A stretch of 64,000 nucleotides of DNA, from NCBI RefSeq assembly GCF_030403505.1, contig NZ_JAUEMJ010000004.1:372001-436000 (forward strand). The letters are read 5' to 3'. A model generated the notes under the pieces. It searched no databases, was not told the DNA's origin, and saw nothing but the letters and a program-made list of their open reading frames with translations. This stretch comes from Glycomyces tritici (GTDB lineage: Bacteria > Actinomycetota > Actinomycetes > Mycobacteriales > Micromonosporaceae). Shown here in pieces: positions 32,837 to 41,359 of this stretch; position 1 is the first letter of the stretch; every line of letters begins with the position of its first letter. Made by a program: the position numbers and the translations under genes.

Positions 32837-34512
32837 CCCGACTTGAACCACTCGCCGGCCTGGGCCATCAGGCGGCGCACGGGATGCTGCGGGGGCAACT
32901 CGGCACTGCGCGGCCCCGGGTGGAGGGCCGAGAAGCCCGGCTCGATGAGCCGCGGCTTGAGCGGATCGACCGGCTTGATGAACGAATCCGTCGGCGCCCC
33001 GTCGGGATCGGCGACCCAGCGGCGCGACACGCGGTCCAACCCGATCGGGTACACCGTGACCCCGTCCGACGCGACCTTGATCCGCAGGAAGCACTTCTGA
33101 TCGATCACCGACATGCCCGCGAACAGCTCGTTCGCGTTGACGCCCAACCGGTTCGCCACCACCAGGTACAGGCCCACGACCCACGTGCCCGCCAGCCCCG
33201 CCAGCGGCAGGTACGCCAGGTACGTCCACAGGCTCACGTCGTCGAACATCTTGATCGCCTGGGCCCCGCCCCACGACAAGGCCACCTGCGCCAGGCCGTG
33301 CAGGCCCCCGAGCGTGTAATGGCGCGACGTGCGGCTGCCCTGACCCGGGTGCGCGAAACCGACCCCGGCCCCCAGGAGCACCGCCGTCACCGCCACGAAC
33401 GTGCCCGTGCCCTCCAGAATGGACACCGTCGCGATGAGCCCCACCACCGCCATCAGCGCCACGAAGCCCTTGTTGAACCACGGCAGCCGCGCGAAGATCC
33501 CGAACGCGTACCCCATCGACTTCGCCTTCGACGGATACGCCTGCGTCAACCGGTAGTCCCGCTCGCGCGCATCGGGTTCGGACACCGACTTCCGCGGCGC
33601 CGTCAACTCCTCCGGCAGTGTGTGCGTCGGCGACAGGTACGCGCCCCCGCCGCCGGCCGTGACCAGGTGGCGTGAGCCGTCGATCTCCTCGTAGTGCGCG
33701 TAATGGTGGCGGTCGCCGGTGACCACGAGCGGCACCCGCGCGCCGCGCGCCGCCACCACGTCCCGGATGAAATGGTCGATCCGGTCGAACGAGCGCGGAT
33801 CGTCCTCCGTCCACAGCCAGGAGGGCTGCGGCACGCACAGGATCACCTGGTCGCCCTGGCGCATCCGCTGCGCCGCATGCCGGAAGTACTCGATCTGCGT
33901 CTGATCCAGATGCGTGTCGAACTGGGCGTCCACCGCGAACAACCACCAGCGGTGCGGCAGCTCCAACGCGAAATACGACCGCTTCTGATACGTCCGGTAC
34001 CCGCCCACCTTCCGGCCCTCGGTGAACTGCCGCGCGAACGCCGTCAACCCGTCGAACCAGTCGTGGTTCCCAGGGATCGCATACAGCGACACCGGACTGC
34101 CCGGGTTCGCCGCCTCGTACGGGCCCTTCATCCGCTGCTCGTACTCGAGCCAGTCCCCCGCCGGGTACACCTCGTCGCCGCCCATGATGAGCACCGACCC
34201 GCGCGGCAGCCGCTCCCCGGCCACCTCGAGGTGCTCCTGCGCCATCAGGTACGCGACCGAGTACGTCGCATTGAAACCGTCCCCCACGTCCGCCACGTAA
34301 TCGAGCCACAGCTCATCGGCGTCCGCATGGTTGAACACCCCCTGCGGGCGGCCCCCGATGATCTCGCGCTTGTCCACATAGCCGCCGAAGACCCGCGCCA
34401 GCCCGAACCGCATGCTCGTATCGAGCAGCGTGCGCGGCGACAACCAGCGCACCGGCCCCTGCGGCCGGAAACGGAGCTGCTCAGGACTGAGGTCCTTGGG
34501 GCGGTGGGACAT
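32833..34512 (-). CDS. metallophosphoesterase with membrane-associated segment
   Basis: A 559-residue protein. The N-terminal two thirds carry calcineurin-like phosphoesterase motifs: YVADVGDGF, LIMGGDEVYPAGDW, YAIPGNHDWFDG and, after an insert, VVTGDRHHYAHY. Residues about 340-450 contain four hydrophobic segments (GFVALMAVVGLIATVSIL, FVAVTAVLLGAGVGFA, LAYLPLAGLAGTWVVGLYLVV), so it is held in the membrane with the active site probably cytoplasmic; no signal peptide is seen. The substrate is unknown. Candidate ATG starts are 34512, 34521 and 34524; 34512 was chosen because CATGAT lies 7 nt upstream. Confidence 0.85.
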   Translation of the reverse strand: MSHRPKDLSPEQLRFRPQGPVRWLSPRTLLDTSMRFGLARVFGGYVDKREIIGGRPQGVFNHADADELWLDYVADVGDGFNATYSVAYLMAQEHLEVAGERLPRGSVLIMGGDEVYPAGDWLEYEQRMKGPYEAANPGSPVSLYAIPGNHDWFDGLTAFARQFTEGRKVGGYRTYQKRSYFALELPHRWWLFAVDAQFDTHLDQTQIEYFRHAAQRMRQGDQVILCVPQPSWLWTEDDPRSFDRIDHFIRDVVAARGARVPLVVTGDRHHYAHYEEIDGSRHLVTAGGGGAYLSPTHTLPEELTAPRKSVSEPDARERDYRLTQAYPSKAKSMGYAFGIFARLPWFNKGFVALMAVVGLIATVSILEGTGTFVAVTAVLLGAGVGFAHPGQGSRTSRHYTLGGLHGLAQVALSWGGAQAIKMFDDVSLWTYLAYLPLAGLAGTWVVGLYLVVANRLGVNANELFAGMSVIDQKCFLRIKVASDGVTVYPIGLDRVSRRWVADPDGAPTDSFIKPVDPLKPRLIEPGFSALHPGPRSAELPPQHPVRRLMAQAGEWFKSG

Positions 34513-34597
34513 AGACCACATCATGGCACGTTCTGCGCGCCAAGGGAACCCGAGAAACCGCCTAGGCGAACGCCCGATCCGCCCGTAAGCTCCCGGC

Positions 34598-35071
34598 ATG
34601 ACGAACGCACGCCACGCCGAACTCGGCGACATCGACGAGATCATCCGGCTCCGCGAGGTCATGCTCGCGCCCTGGTTCGACATGAGCGACACCGGCTGGA
34701 AGCCCGAGACCGCCGCGATCCTCCAGCGCCGCCTCGACGAGCCGAAACCGACGATGGCCGTCACCGTCGTCGAGGCCCCGGACGGCTCGGGCGCGCTGGC
34801 GTCCTGCGCGACCGGGGTGATCAGCGAGCGGCTGCCGAACCCGTTCAACCCTTCGGGGCGGTACGGCTGGATCTTCAACGTGGTCACCGATCCGCAGTGG
34901 CGGGGCCGCGGGTACAGCCGGGCCTGCACGAAGGCGCTGCTCGACTGGTTCGAGGACCAGAGCGTGCACGTCATGGAGCTGCTCGCTTCGCAGGAGGGCG
35001 AAGGGCTGTACCGGGAACTCGGGTTCACGGTCTCCGAGGAGCCGGCGATGCGGCTGAACCGCAACCGCTGA
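34598..35071 (+). CDS. GNAT family N-acetyltransferase
   Basis: A single-domain, 157-residue acetyltransferase. The acetyl-CoA site is in NVVTDPQWRGRGYSRACTKALLDWF, followed by EGEGLYRELGFTVSEEPAMRL, the usual strand 6 region. The substrate is not predictable. The ATG at 34598 is preceded by TAAGCT and 6 nt, a leaderless pattern. It is divergent from the metallophosphoesterase gene. Confidence 0.86.
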   Translation: MTNARHAELGDIDEIIRLREVMLAPWFDMSDTGWKPETAAILQRRLDEPKPTMAVTVVEAPDGSGALASCATGVISERLPNPFNPSGRYGWIFNVVTDPQWRGRGYSRACTKALLDWFEDQSVHVMELLASQEGEGLYRELGFTVSEEPAMRLNRNR

Positions 35072-35089
35072 ACGGCCGCCGCACTCGTA

Positions 35090-35126
35090 GGAGCCGGCTC
35101 CGCTCTCACCCGCCTGGGCCGGCTCC
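35090..35126. terminator. bidirectional terminator candidate
   Basis: GGAGCCGGC (35090-35098) and GCCGGCTCC (35118-35126) flank 19 nt between two genes that converge here. Confidence 0.55.
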
Positions 35127-35140
35127 GCCGACCGCTCGCC

Positions 35141-35710
35141 TCACTCGTCGACGTCCATGGACGGCAGGCGGAACCAGCCGGAGGCCGCGAGCGAAAGCAG
35201 CAGTACGACGGCGAGCGCGAGGGCCGCGAGGACGAGGGCGGGCAGCGCGAACGCGATGAGCGCGAGCACGGCGAGGCAGCAGAGGGCGGCGATCCGCGAG
35301 GCGGCGATGCGGCCGCTGTCTGCGCGGGTGAGGACGAGTTCGCCGACGAGGTAGACCGCGGGACCACCGAGGACGGTGGCGATCGCGGTGGTGTCCGCGG
35401 TGCCCCAGGGATCGGCGAGTACGAGCAGCGCGCCGACGCCGATGAGGACGGCAGCGCCGACCATGAGGGCGTGCGCGAAAGCGGAGGCGCGACGAAAGTC
35501 CTCAGGCGCGGCAGCGCGCTCGTCATCGCCGGGGCGAGCGCCGAGATAGAGGCGCCAGACGACGACGAGGGTAGCCAGCCCCAGGACCACCGCGGCCACG
35601 CCACCCGCACCGAACTCCACGCCGCCGAGGATCACGACCGCCTCCCGAAGGGCCGCAACGCAGACGAGCGGACGCGAGCGGCACCGGAGCCCCCGACCCC
35701 GCGAGAGCAC
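35141..35710 (-). pseudogene. LtrA-like membrane protein, probably truncated
   Basis: A 189-residue open frame from a GTG. It contains six hydrophobic segments that match only the C-terminal half of low-temperature-requirement A (LtrA) proteins, for example ALREAVVILGG and FAHALMVGAAVLIGVGALLVLADPWG, followed by LGGPAVYLVGELVLTR. Full LtrA proteins are about 380 residues, and the N-terminal block with its FFDLVFV-type motif is missing upstream. The beginning (LSRGRGLRCRSRPL) is not protein-like. It is likely a 5'-deleted relic, although a short functional membrane protein cannot be excluded. Confidence 0.5.
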
Positions 35711-36106
35711 TTCCAGCGAACCCGGCCGCCGGAGGCCTCCACACCCCCGAAGTTATCCACAGGCAGTTGACCTGCAGTAACACTGATTTTGCGGTGAGTT
35801 ATCCACAGGCGGAAAACTTCTGTTGCCACTCCACTACCCATCGTGTTGTAGTAGATGGCAAAAACGCCATCGGGCATCAGCGGGATGGCGGCGACAGAAG
35901 GGGATTCGCGAACGTCGCCATACCGAGGTCGCGCGCGGCAATCCGGCCGCGCGCGGTCCCCGCCAGATGCCCTACCGCCCCTCGCTCCCGCGGGAGCACA
36001 CGCGGGCGGCCGAGACACCACCTCGGCCGCCCGCACACCCGACACGCTCATCGGCTGATCGTAACCACGGACGCCCGGTTTGTACGGCTCGCCGGGAACC
36101 CGCGAC
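35711..36106. other. 396-bp intergenic region carrying DnaA boxes
   Basis: No gene is recognised. The left part is unusually A/T-rich for this genome. It contains two DnaA boxes (listed separately) and a small hairpin GATGGC-AAAAAC-GCCATC (35854-35871). The right end leads into the nucleotidyltransferase promoter. Confidence 0.5.
35751..35810 (+). repeat. two DnaA boxes in 14-bp direct repeats
   Basis: AGTTATCCACAGGC occurs at 35751-35764 and 35797-35810. Each copy contains TTATCCACA, the perfect Escherichia coli DnaA box, in the same orientation 46 bp apart. No dnaA, dnaN or parAB genes are nearby, so this is not oriC; it may titrate DnaA or control a neighbouring gene. Confidence 0.65.
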
Positions 36107-36122
36107 TACGATCGGCGCGATG
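36107..36122 (+). promoter_or_regulatory. -10 element and leaderless start of the nucleotidyltransferase gene
   Basis: TACGAT (36107-36112), 7 nt, then ATG (36120). No ribosome site is present. Confidence 0.5.
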
Positions 36123-36614
36123 ATGCAGTCGGAACAGGCCATAGCGGTGCTCGGCGAGATCGAGCGAGCAGGATTGTCAGTGTGGGTCGGCGGCGGCTGG
36201 GGGATCGACGCGTTGCTCGGGAAGCAGACGCGTCCGCACCGCGACCTCGACCTCCTGCATGTGGCCGGCGAGGAATCCCGGCTCATGGCACTGCTCGCAG
36301 GGCTCGGGTTCGCCGAGACCGTCGACTGGCGGCCGGTGCGGTTCGTGATGGCGCACCCGGACGGCCGGGAGATCGACCTGCACCCGCTGGTGTTCGCCGC
36401 GGACGGGTCGGCCGAGCAGGCCTCGCTCGAGCCCGGGAAGCCGTTCCTCTACCCGGCTTCGGCCTTCGCCGAGGGCGGCATCGACGGCATCGCGGTGCCG
36501 TGCCTTTCGGCTGAGCAGCAGGTGCACTTCCACCAGGGCTATGAGCCCGCGGACCGGGACCTTCACGACATGGCGCGCCTGCGCGAGGCGTTCGGCATCG
36601 CCACTCACTTCTAG
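36120..36614 (+). CDS. aminoglycoside/lincosamide-type nucleotidyltransferase
   Basis: A 164-residue protein of the nucleotidyltransferase fold. LSVWVGGGWGIDALLGKQTRPHRDLDLLH (residues 19-47) carries the GGWG..D and HRDLDL motifs with the metal-binding aspartates, and IDLHPLVF supplies the third acidic position. The family (PF10706-like) includes AadA2''- and LinA-type enzymes that adenylylate antibiotics, but many members have no known substrate, so resistance should not be assumed. A second ATG follows at 36123. Confidence 0.8.
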   Translation: MMQSEQAIAVLGEIERAGLSVWVGGGWGIDALLGKQTRPHRDLDLLHVAGEESRLMALLAGLGFAETVDWRPVRFVMAHPDGREIDLHPLVFAADGSAEQASLEPGKPFLYPASAFAEGGIDGIAVPCLSAEQQVHFHQGYEPADRDLHDMARLREAFGIATHF

Positions 36615-36627
36615 AACGCGAAAAGGC

Positions 36628-36662
36628 AAGGGCCCCAAGCGCTTCCGCGCTTGGGGCCCTTT
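36628..36662. terminator. strong bidirectional terminator
   Basis: A perfect stem, AAGGGCCCCAAGCGC with its complement, and a TTCC loop, flanked by AAAA on the left and TTTT on the right. It serves both the nucleotidyltransferase gene and the convergent polysaccharide lyase gene. Confidence 0.88.
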
Positions 36663-36675
36663 TCGTCGAGCTGCG

Positions 36676-39600
36676 TCAGGCCTTGGTCAGACCGTCGATC
36701 GCTGCGGCAAGGGCTTCGGTGGCGGTGTCCACCTCTTCCTGTGTGGCGCCCTTGTCGTCGTTGGCGGTGGTCGCCGCGTCGCGGGCGGCGACCAGGGCCG
36801 CCCAGGTGTCGGCGGTCCAGTCGGTCTCGGTGAGTGCGGCCGCGTCGTCGAGGTGGACGGCGAGGCCGGACTTGTCGATGACTTCGACGATGAACTGGAG
36901 TTCAGCGACGTTGCAGTAGCCGTTGCCGCCGCTGAGGCGCAGGGCCCCGTAGTGGACGGGCTCGGCGAGGGCGACCGTGTTCCAGCCGCGGACCGGGGTC
37001 CCCGTGCTCGCGAACTTGGTCCAGGTCGCGCCGCCGTCGTTCGATCCCTGGATTTCCAGGCCGGTCGCCCGCAGATGCGCGTTGTCCCGCGGGAAGTACT
37101 TCACGCCGACGATCGTGTATGCGGTGCCGTCGGCGGGGAGCACGGTGTTGGTGCAGGACTTCGTGGTCGTGTCCGTCCACGTGCCGGTGTTGCCGTCGAA
37201 CATCCGCCAGCCGTTGGCGGCCGCGCTGGTCGCGCCGTCGGCGGTCGCGGTGCTGGCCGCGACCCAGGACTGGTCGAATCCGGCGGGCGCTTCGGCCGCC
37301 GCGGGGTCCAACAGGTCCCAGGCGTTCACGAGTCGCTGGGCGAGGTCCTGCTCGTCGGCGTCCGGTTCGGCCAGGGCCGCGCGGACCGCAGCGACCTCGC
37401 GTGGGAAGAGGATCTGCGAGCCTCGGGTGTAGCCGCTCAGGTCCACGGCGTCGGCGCGCTCCAGGAGCGGGTCGATGTCGTAGACGGGCTCGCCGAAGAG
37501 CCGCAGCTCCGCGATGTAGATCGGCGCGCTGTTCGTGACCCTCAGGTAGCGGTAGCCGTCCGTGTGCTCCGCCGGGAGGTTCTGCCACGTGAGGGTCTTG
37601 TACGACGCGTCGGCGACCGTGGTCCAGGTCGTGAGGTCGTTCGAGCCCTGGATCACCTGGTCGTCCATGCGGCGCACGCCTTCGCTGTCCTGGCGCGCAA
37701 GGTAGTCGATGCGGTCCACGCTCACCTGCGTGCCCGCGCCGAAGTCCCAGACGAGGTAGGTCTGGCCGTCGACGGCGGGCACGTCGCTGAACGTGTTCGC
37801 CTTGCCGTCGAGCATGTTCGCCGCGTGGACGGCCTTGGACTGGTCGGCCGTACCGTCCGCCTTGACCACTTCGGCGTCGGCGAGGTCGATCAGGTTGCTC
37901 TCGTCCGAGCCGTACAGGGCGGTGCCGTCGGTGGCGCCGTGGATCGTCGCTGCCGTTTCACCGTCCTCTGTGGTGTGGTCGACCACGAGGTCGAGGCGGC
38001 CGCCGCCGGTGAGGTCGCCGAGCGTGCCCGTGGCCGTCCACGACAGCGAATCCTCGCTGGTGGCCGTGAGTGCTTGCCCTCCGACGCTGACCGCGACGTC
38101 GCTGACGGGCTTCGCGCTGGTGAAGGTCACGTTGACGTCGGCGCCGGCGGTCACCCTGCCCGCCAGGGCGCCCGGTGAGGCCACCGAGACGTCGGCGATG
38201 TCGCCGGTGACTTCAGAGCGGTCGCCGAAGACGTGGAACTCGCCGAGGGACCAGATGCCCGGGTAGGCGGGGTCGATCGGCGGGGCCGGATCGTCGATCT
38301 GGAGCTTCAGGTAGCGGTACTCCTTGCCGCGGTGCTCGGCGACGACGGGGATGGTCTCCATGTCGTTGGTGTCGCCGGTGGGCCGCTCGGTGAGGAGGTC
38401 CCAGGTGATGCCGTCGTTGGAGCCGTACACGTTGGTGCCCTGCGAGCGCATCGGGAACGAGAAGCGGGCCTGGAGGCCGAACTCCTCGACCGAGACGCGG
38501 TACCGGGTGCCGTAGTCGAACGTGACGAACCCGACCCGCAGGTCGCCGAAGTGGCTGTGGGTGTTGCCGTCGGCGAGGGCGCGGGCCTGGTCCGCGGTCA
38601 TGTTGGCAGGTGTGACCGCATTGCGGTAGTCCAGCGATCCGTCCGCCAGGCGCGGGTTGAGCAGTTCGAGCCCCTCGATGGCGTCGAGCAGGGCCTGGAA
38701 CGCGGTGCGGAACTCCTCGTCGGTGCCGTTCTCGGACGCGTCGCGCGCGGCGGCGAGGGCGGCCCGGTAGGGCTCGTCGGAGACCGTGGTGTAGACCGCG
38801 CCCTCTTCGGTGCCGTCGGCGACGGCGGCGTCGATCATCTTGGGCCGGTTCTTGGCCACGACGATCTCGAAGGTCCGCGTGGAGAGGGCGTCGCCATCGT
38901 CGGCGATGATCTGGACGTTGTGGGTGCCGCGGTCGTGCGGGGTCGGCTTCCAGGTCAGCGTGCCGGTCTCGGCGTCGAGTCCGGCGCCTTCGGGCAGGCC
39001 GGCGGCGGTGTACGCCGGAGCGCTGCCCGTGTCGGTCGCGCCGAGTTCGAACGTCGAGGTCGCGTCCGGCCACAGGTAGTACCTGCCGCGCGCCTGCTCG
39101 AAGACGGGTGGGCTGAGTTGGGTCTGGGCGTTGAACATGAGGCTGTCCATGTCCACAGTGGTGCCGTCGCCGGTGATCCGGTAGTACTGGGTGTGGGGTC
39201 CGGCGGCGGGGTAGGTGATGTACCGCCATTCGCCTTGGGTGTCAGGCAGTTCGATCCGGGCCATGACGCCCGGCTCGGGTTCGGCCTCGTTGCGGGGGTC
39301 GCGCTCCTCCTTGTCGAGCACTTCGAGGACGGCGGGGCCGTCGGTGCGCACGCGCACGCCCAGCTTGCTGGAGCCGGGGTACATCACGCGGCTGACGACG
39401 CTGACGGTGCCGTCCGCGTCAGCGGTGGCGCGGGCGAAGGTCAGCTCGTCCTCGGTGACGATCTCGGTGCCGTCGTCGAGCGGGAGGCCGTAGTTGCCGA
39501 AGGTGAGGGCGGTGTCCTCGACCGGGGCCGGCTCGGTGCCGGCGATCTCGGGCGGGAACGCCACCCAGTACTCGACGCTCTTGTCGCCGGCGCTCCAGAA

Positions 39601-40953
39601 GTTGTTGACGCCGGTCCCGTAGCTGTAGAGGGGGCCGTCCATGCGCTCGTTGAGGAGTGCGACGTTCGGTGCCTCGGTCTCGACGTCGACGCCTTCGACG
39701 TACTTGTACTGGTAGTACAACTCGTTGAGCGCGTTGAACATCCGGCCGCGGTAGGCCGGTGAGACGGTCCCGCCGGTGCCGCGGTCGTCGATGTACTTGG
39801 TGGGCAGGCCCATCATGTAGCCGTCGAAGGCGTTCGCGCCGGCGAGGAGCCGGTTGCCGAGGAAGCCGTAGGCGCTCACGGCGTCGTCGGCGGTGGAGAC
39901 GGTCCCGTCCTCGGGGTCCACTTCGGTGCCCTGGACGTGGAGGAAGCGCGCCAGTGCGGCGAAGTTGTCGATGTTGCACTCGGCGTGGGCCTGGTCGCGG
40001 CCCATTTCGCGGAGTTGCACGAAGTCTTCGCCGTAGGGGTTGGCGGGGTCGTCGGCTTCGATGAGCGGGATCTGCTGCGCGAGTCCGCCGCTGGTGTAGT
40101 TCACGAATTCGGAGTTGACGGTGAACCACTCGACGCCTTTGGCGTAGGCGGCGGTGTCGTCGGCGTAGATCGCGGTGGCGATGCGGCCGTAGAGCCCGAA
40201 GTTGTGCTGGTTCATCCACTTCTCGGGCGAGTAGAGGAACGTCTCGACGAGTGGCTGGGCGAAGTTGCCGAGCAGGTTCGCGTCGTCGTCGGCGGTCCAT
40301 TCGACGCTGTAGCCGTCGTGGGTGCCGGGGGTGTCGTCGGCGACCGGTTCGGTGGCGCGGATGATCTCGGCGGCCATGAGGAACTGGGAGAGCGGTTTGC
40401 CGGTGTGGATGTGGGCGTCGGGGAAGTACTTGAATCCGTCGGGGTTCATGCTGGCCCAGGTGCGCAGGGCCTGGATGGCGTTCTTGCGGTAGACCTCGTT
40501 GCCGGTCATGACCCACATGAGGGATTGGCTGAGGGCGCCGAAGGAGTCGGCGGTCTCGCGGCCGCGGAGGCCTCCGTGGTTGAAGTTCGGGTCGAGCGCG
40601 ACGTCGGGTTGGGCGGCGGATTTGGAGTTGGTCGCGCGGTAGGTCTTGGAGGTGGCGCCGGTCTTGGTCATGGCGTCGAAGTAGGAGGCCCAGGGTTCTT
40701 GGCCGGTGCGGACCATGTCTTGGGCGTTGCGCAGGTCGTCGGCGGAGAGGCCGACGCCGGGGTGGACGAATCCGGCGTCGCTCACGGTTTCGTTGACCTG
40801 TACGACGTGGTCGGTGAGGAGTCCGGCGTAGGGCGGTGGGTCCTGCTCCTGCGCGTGTGCGGGGGGCGGTGCGGCGACTACCGCGATGCCCGCCGCGAGG
40901 GCGGCGGCGAGCGCGATGAGGCGCGGCCGCTTTCGTCGGTCGACTTGCGTCAT
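36676..40953 (-). CDS. large secreted multidomain alginate-lyase-like enzyme
   Basis: A 1425-residue extracellular protein. Order: Sec signal peptide (LIALAAALAAGIAVVAAPPPAHAQ); alginate-lyase-type (alpha/alpha)6 domain at about 60-420 with NHGGLRGRETADSFGAL, NQHNFGLYGRIATAIY and EMGRDQAHAECNIDNFAAL; a galactose-binding-like module ending near 620; a cadherin/Ig-like module near 650-740; a FIVAR-like helical repeat; F5/8 type C-like modules near 800-930, 1030-1190 and 1230-1360; and a C-terminal FIVAR repeat. The family cleaves uronate-containing polysaccharides by beta-elimination; the substrate cannot be fixed. AAAGGACG precedes the ATG. The gene is alone on its strand, under a LacI-type operator. 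Confidence 0.85.
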   Translation of the reverse strand: MTQVDRRKRPRLIALAAALAAGIAVVAAPPPAHAQEQDPPPYAGLLTDHVVQVNETVSDAGFVHPGVGLSADDLRNAQDMVRTGQEPWASYFDAMTKTGATSKTYRATNSKSAAQPDVALDPNFNHGGLRGRETADSFGALSQSLMWVMTGNEVYRKNAIQALRTWASMNPDGFKYFPDAHIHTGKPLSQFLMAAEIIRATEPVADDTPGTHDGYSVEWTADDDANLLGNFAQPLVETFLYSPEKWMNQHNFGLYGRIATAIYADDTAAYAKGVEWFTVNSEFVNYTSGGLAQQIPLIEADDPANPYGEDFVQLREMGRDQAHAECNIDNFAALARFLHVQGTEVDPEDGTVSTADDAVSAYGFLGNRLLAGANAFDGYMMGLPTKYIDDRGTGGTVSPAYRGRMFNALNELYYQYKYVEGVDVETEAPNVALLNERMDGPLYSYGTGVNNFWSAGDKSVEYWVAFPPEIAGTEPAPVEDTALTFGNYGLPLDDGTEIVTEDELTFARATADADGTVSVVSRVMYPGSSKLGVRVRTDGPAVLEVLDKEERDPRNEAEPEPGVMARIELPDTQGEWRYITYPAAGPHTQYYRITGDGTTVDMDSLMFNAQTQLSPPVFEQARGRYYLWPDATSTFELGATDTGSAPAYTAAGLPEGAGLDAETGTLTWKPTPHDRGTHNVQIIADDGDALSTRTFEIVVAKNRPKMIDAAVADGTEEGAVYTTVSDEPYRAALAAARDASENGTDEEFRTAFQALLDAIEGLELLNPRLADGSLDYRNAVTPANMTADQARALADGNTHSHFGDLRVGFVTFDYGTRYRVSVEEFGLQARFSFPMRSQGTNVYGSNDGITWDLLTERPTGDTNDMETIPVVAEHRGKEYRYLKLQIDDPAPPIDPAYPGIWSLGEFHVFGDRSEVTGDIADVSVASPGALAGRVTAGADVNVTFTSAKPVSDVAVSVGGQALTATSEDSLSWTATGTLGDLTGGGRLDLVVDHTTEDGETAATIHGATDGTALYGSDESNLIDLADAEVVKADGTADQSKAVHAANMLDGKANTFSDVPAVDGQTYLVWDFGAGTQVSVDRIDYLARQDSEGVRRMDDQVIQGSNDLTTWTTVADASYKTLTWQNLPAEHTDGYRYLRVTNSAPIYIAELRLFGEPVYDIDPLLERADAVDLSGYTRGSQILFPREVAAVRAALAEPDADEQDLAQRLVNAWDLLDPAAAEAPAGFDQSWVAASTATADGATSAAANGWRMFDGNTGTWTDTTTKSCTNTVLPADGTAYTIVGVKYFPRDNAHLRATGLEIQGSNDGGATWTKFASTGTPVRGWNTVALAEPVHYGALRLSGGNGYCNVAELQFIVEVIDKSGLAVHLDDAAALTETDWTADTWAALVAARDAATTANDDKGATQEEVDTATEALAAAIDGLTKA

Positions 40954-41097
40954 TGCACGTCCTTTCGGGTTGGGGCCCGTGGGGGTGGGCCTCGCATGAG
41001 GGGGTGGAGGCGTGGTGCCTCGGGTTTGCGGGCGGCGGGTGCCGGCGTGGCCCGGTCGGGTGCGTTGGCGGGGGGATATCGGGATTCGTCTATGCGG

Positions 41098-41154
41098 ACG
41101 ATAGCGGTTGCGGTGGCGAGAATCAAGGCTTGAGCAGATAACGTTCTCTGCTCA
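41098..41154 (-). promoter_or_regulatory. promoter with LacI-type operator for the lyase gene
   Basis: On the minus strand TTGATT (41126-41121) and TATCGT (41103-41098) are 17 bp apart. Just upstream, 41131-41154 is a 24-bp near-perfect palindrome with arms TGAGCAGA and TCTGCTCA and an AACGTT core, the LacI/GalR operator form. The leader to the start codon would be about 138 nt. Confidence 0.65.
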
Positions 41155-41319
41155 GTGAGGTGGTGTTCTGAGGCCGTGAAGGCCGGTTACCGAATCGTTA
41201 TCTTTTATGAATCTTGTTGTCTAGCTGCATGATCGACTGGTGCGACGGGTGATCTGGCACAAGTTCGGTGACATTGGTCGATCTGCGGGTCTCGACAAGC
41301 CGGGGTTTCAGATCTAACT

Positions 41320-41335
41320 TAGAAACCGATATCTA
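41320..41335. promoter_or_regulatory. 16-bp motif TAGAAACCGATATCTA, copy 1
   Basis: A pseudopalindrome with a central CG, 24 bp before the hydroxyacid dehydrogenase start, overlapping its likely -10. An identical copy follows that gene (42379-42394). Confidence 0.6.
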
Positions 41336-41359
41336 TCCGGCGACCCTGAAGGACCCCGA

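Noticed and set aside
36120..36614. Antibiotic-resistance claim for the nucleotidyltransferase
   Set aside because: The fold is shared by many enzymes of unknown substrate and no resistance context is present.
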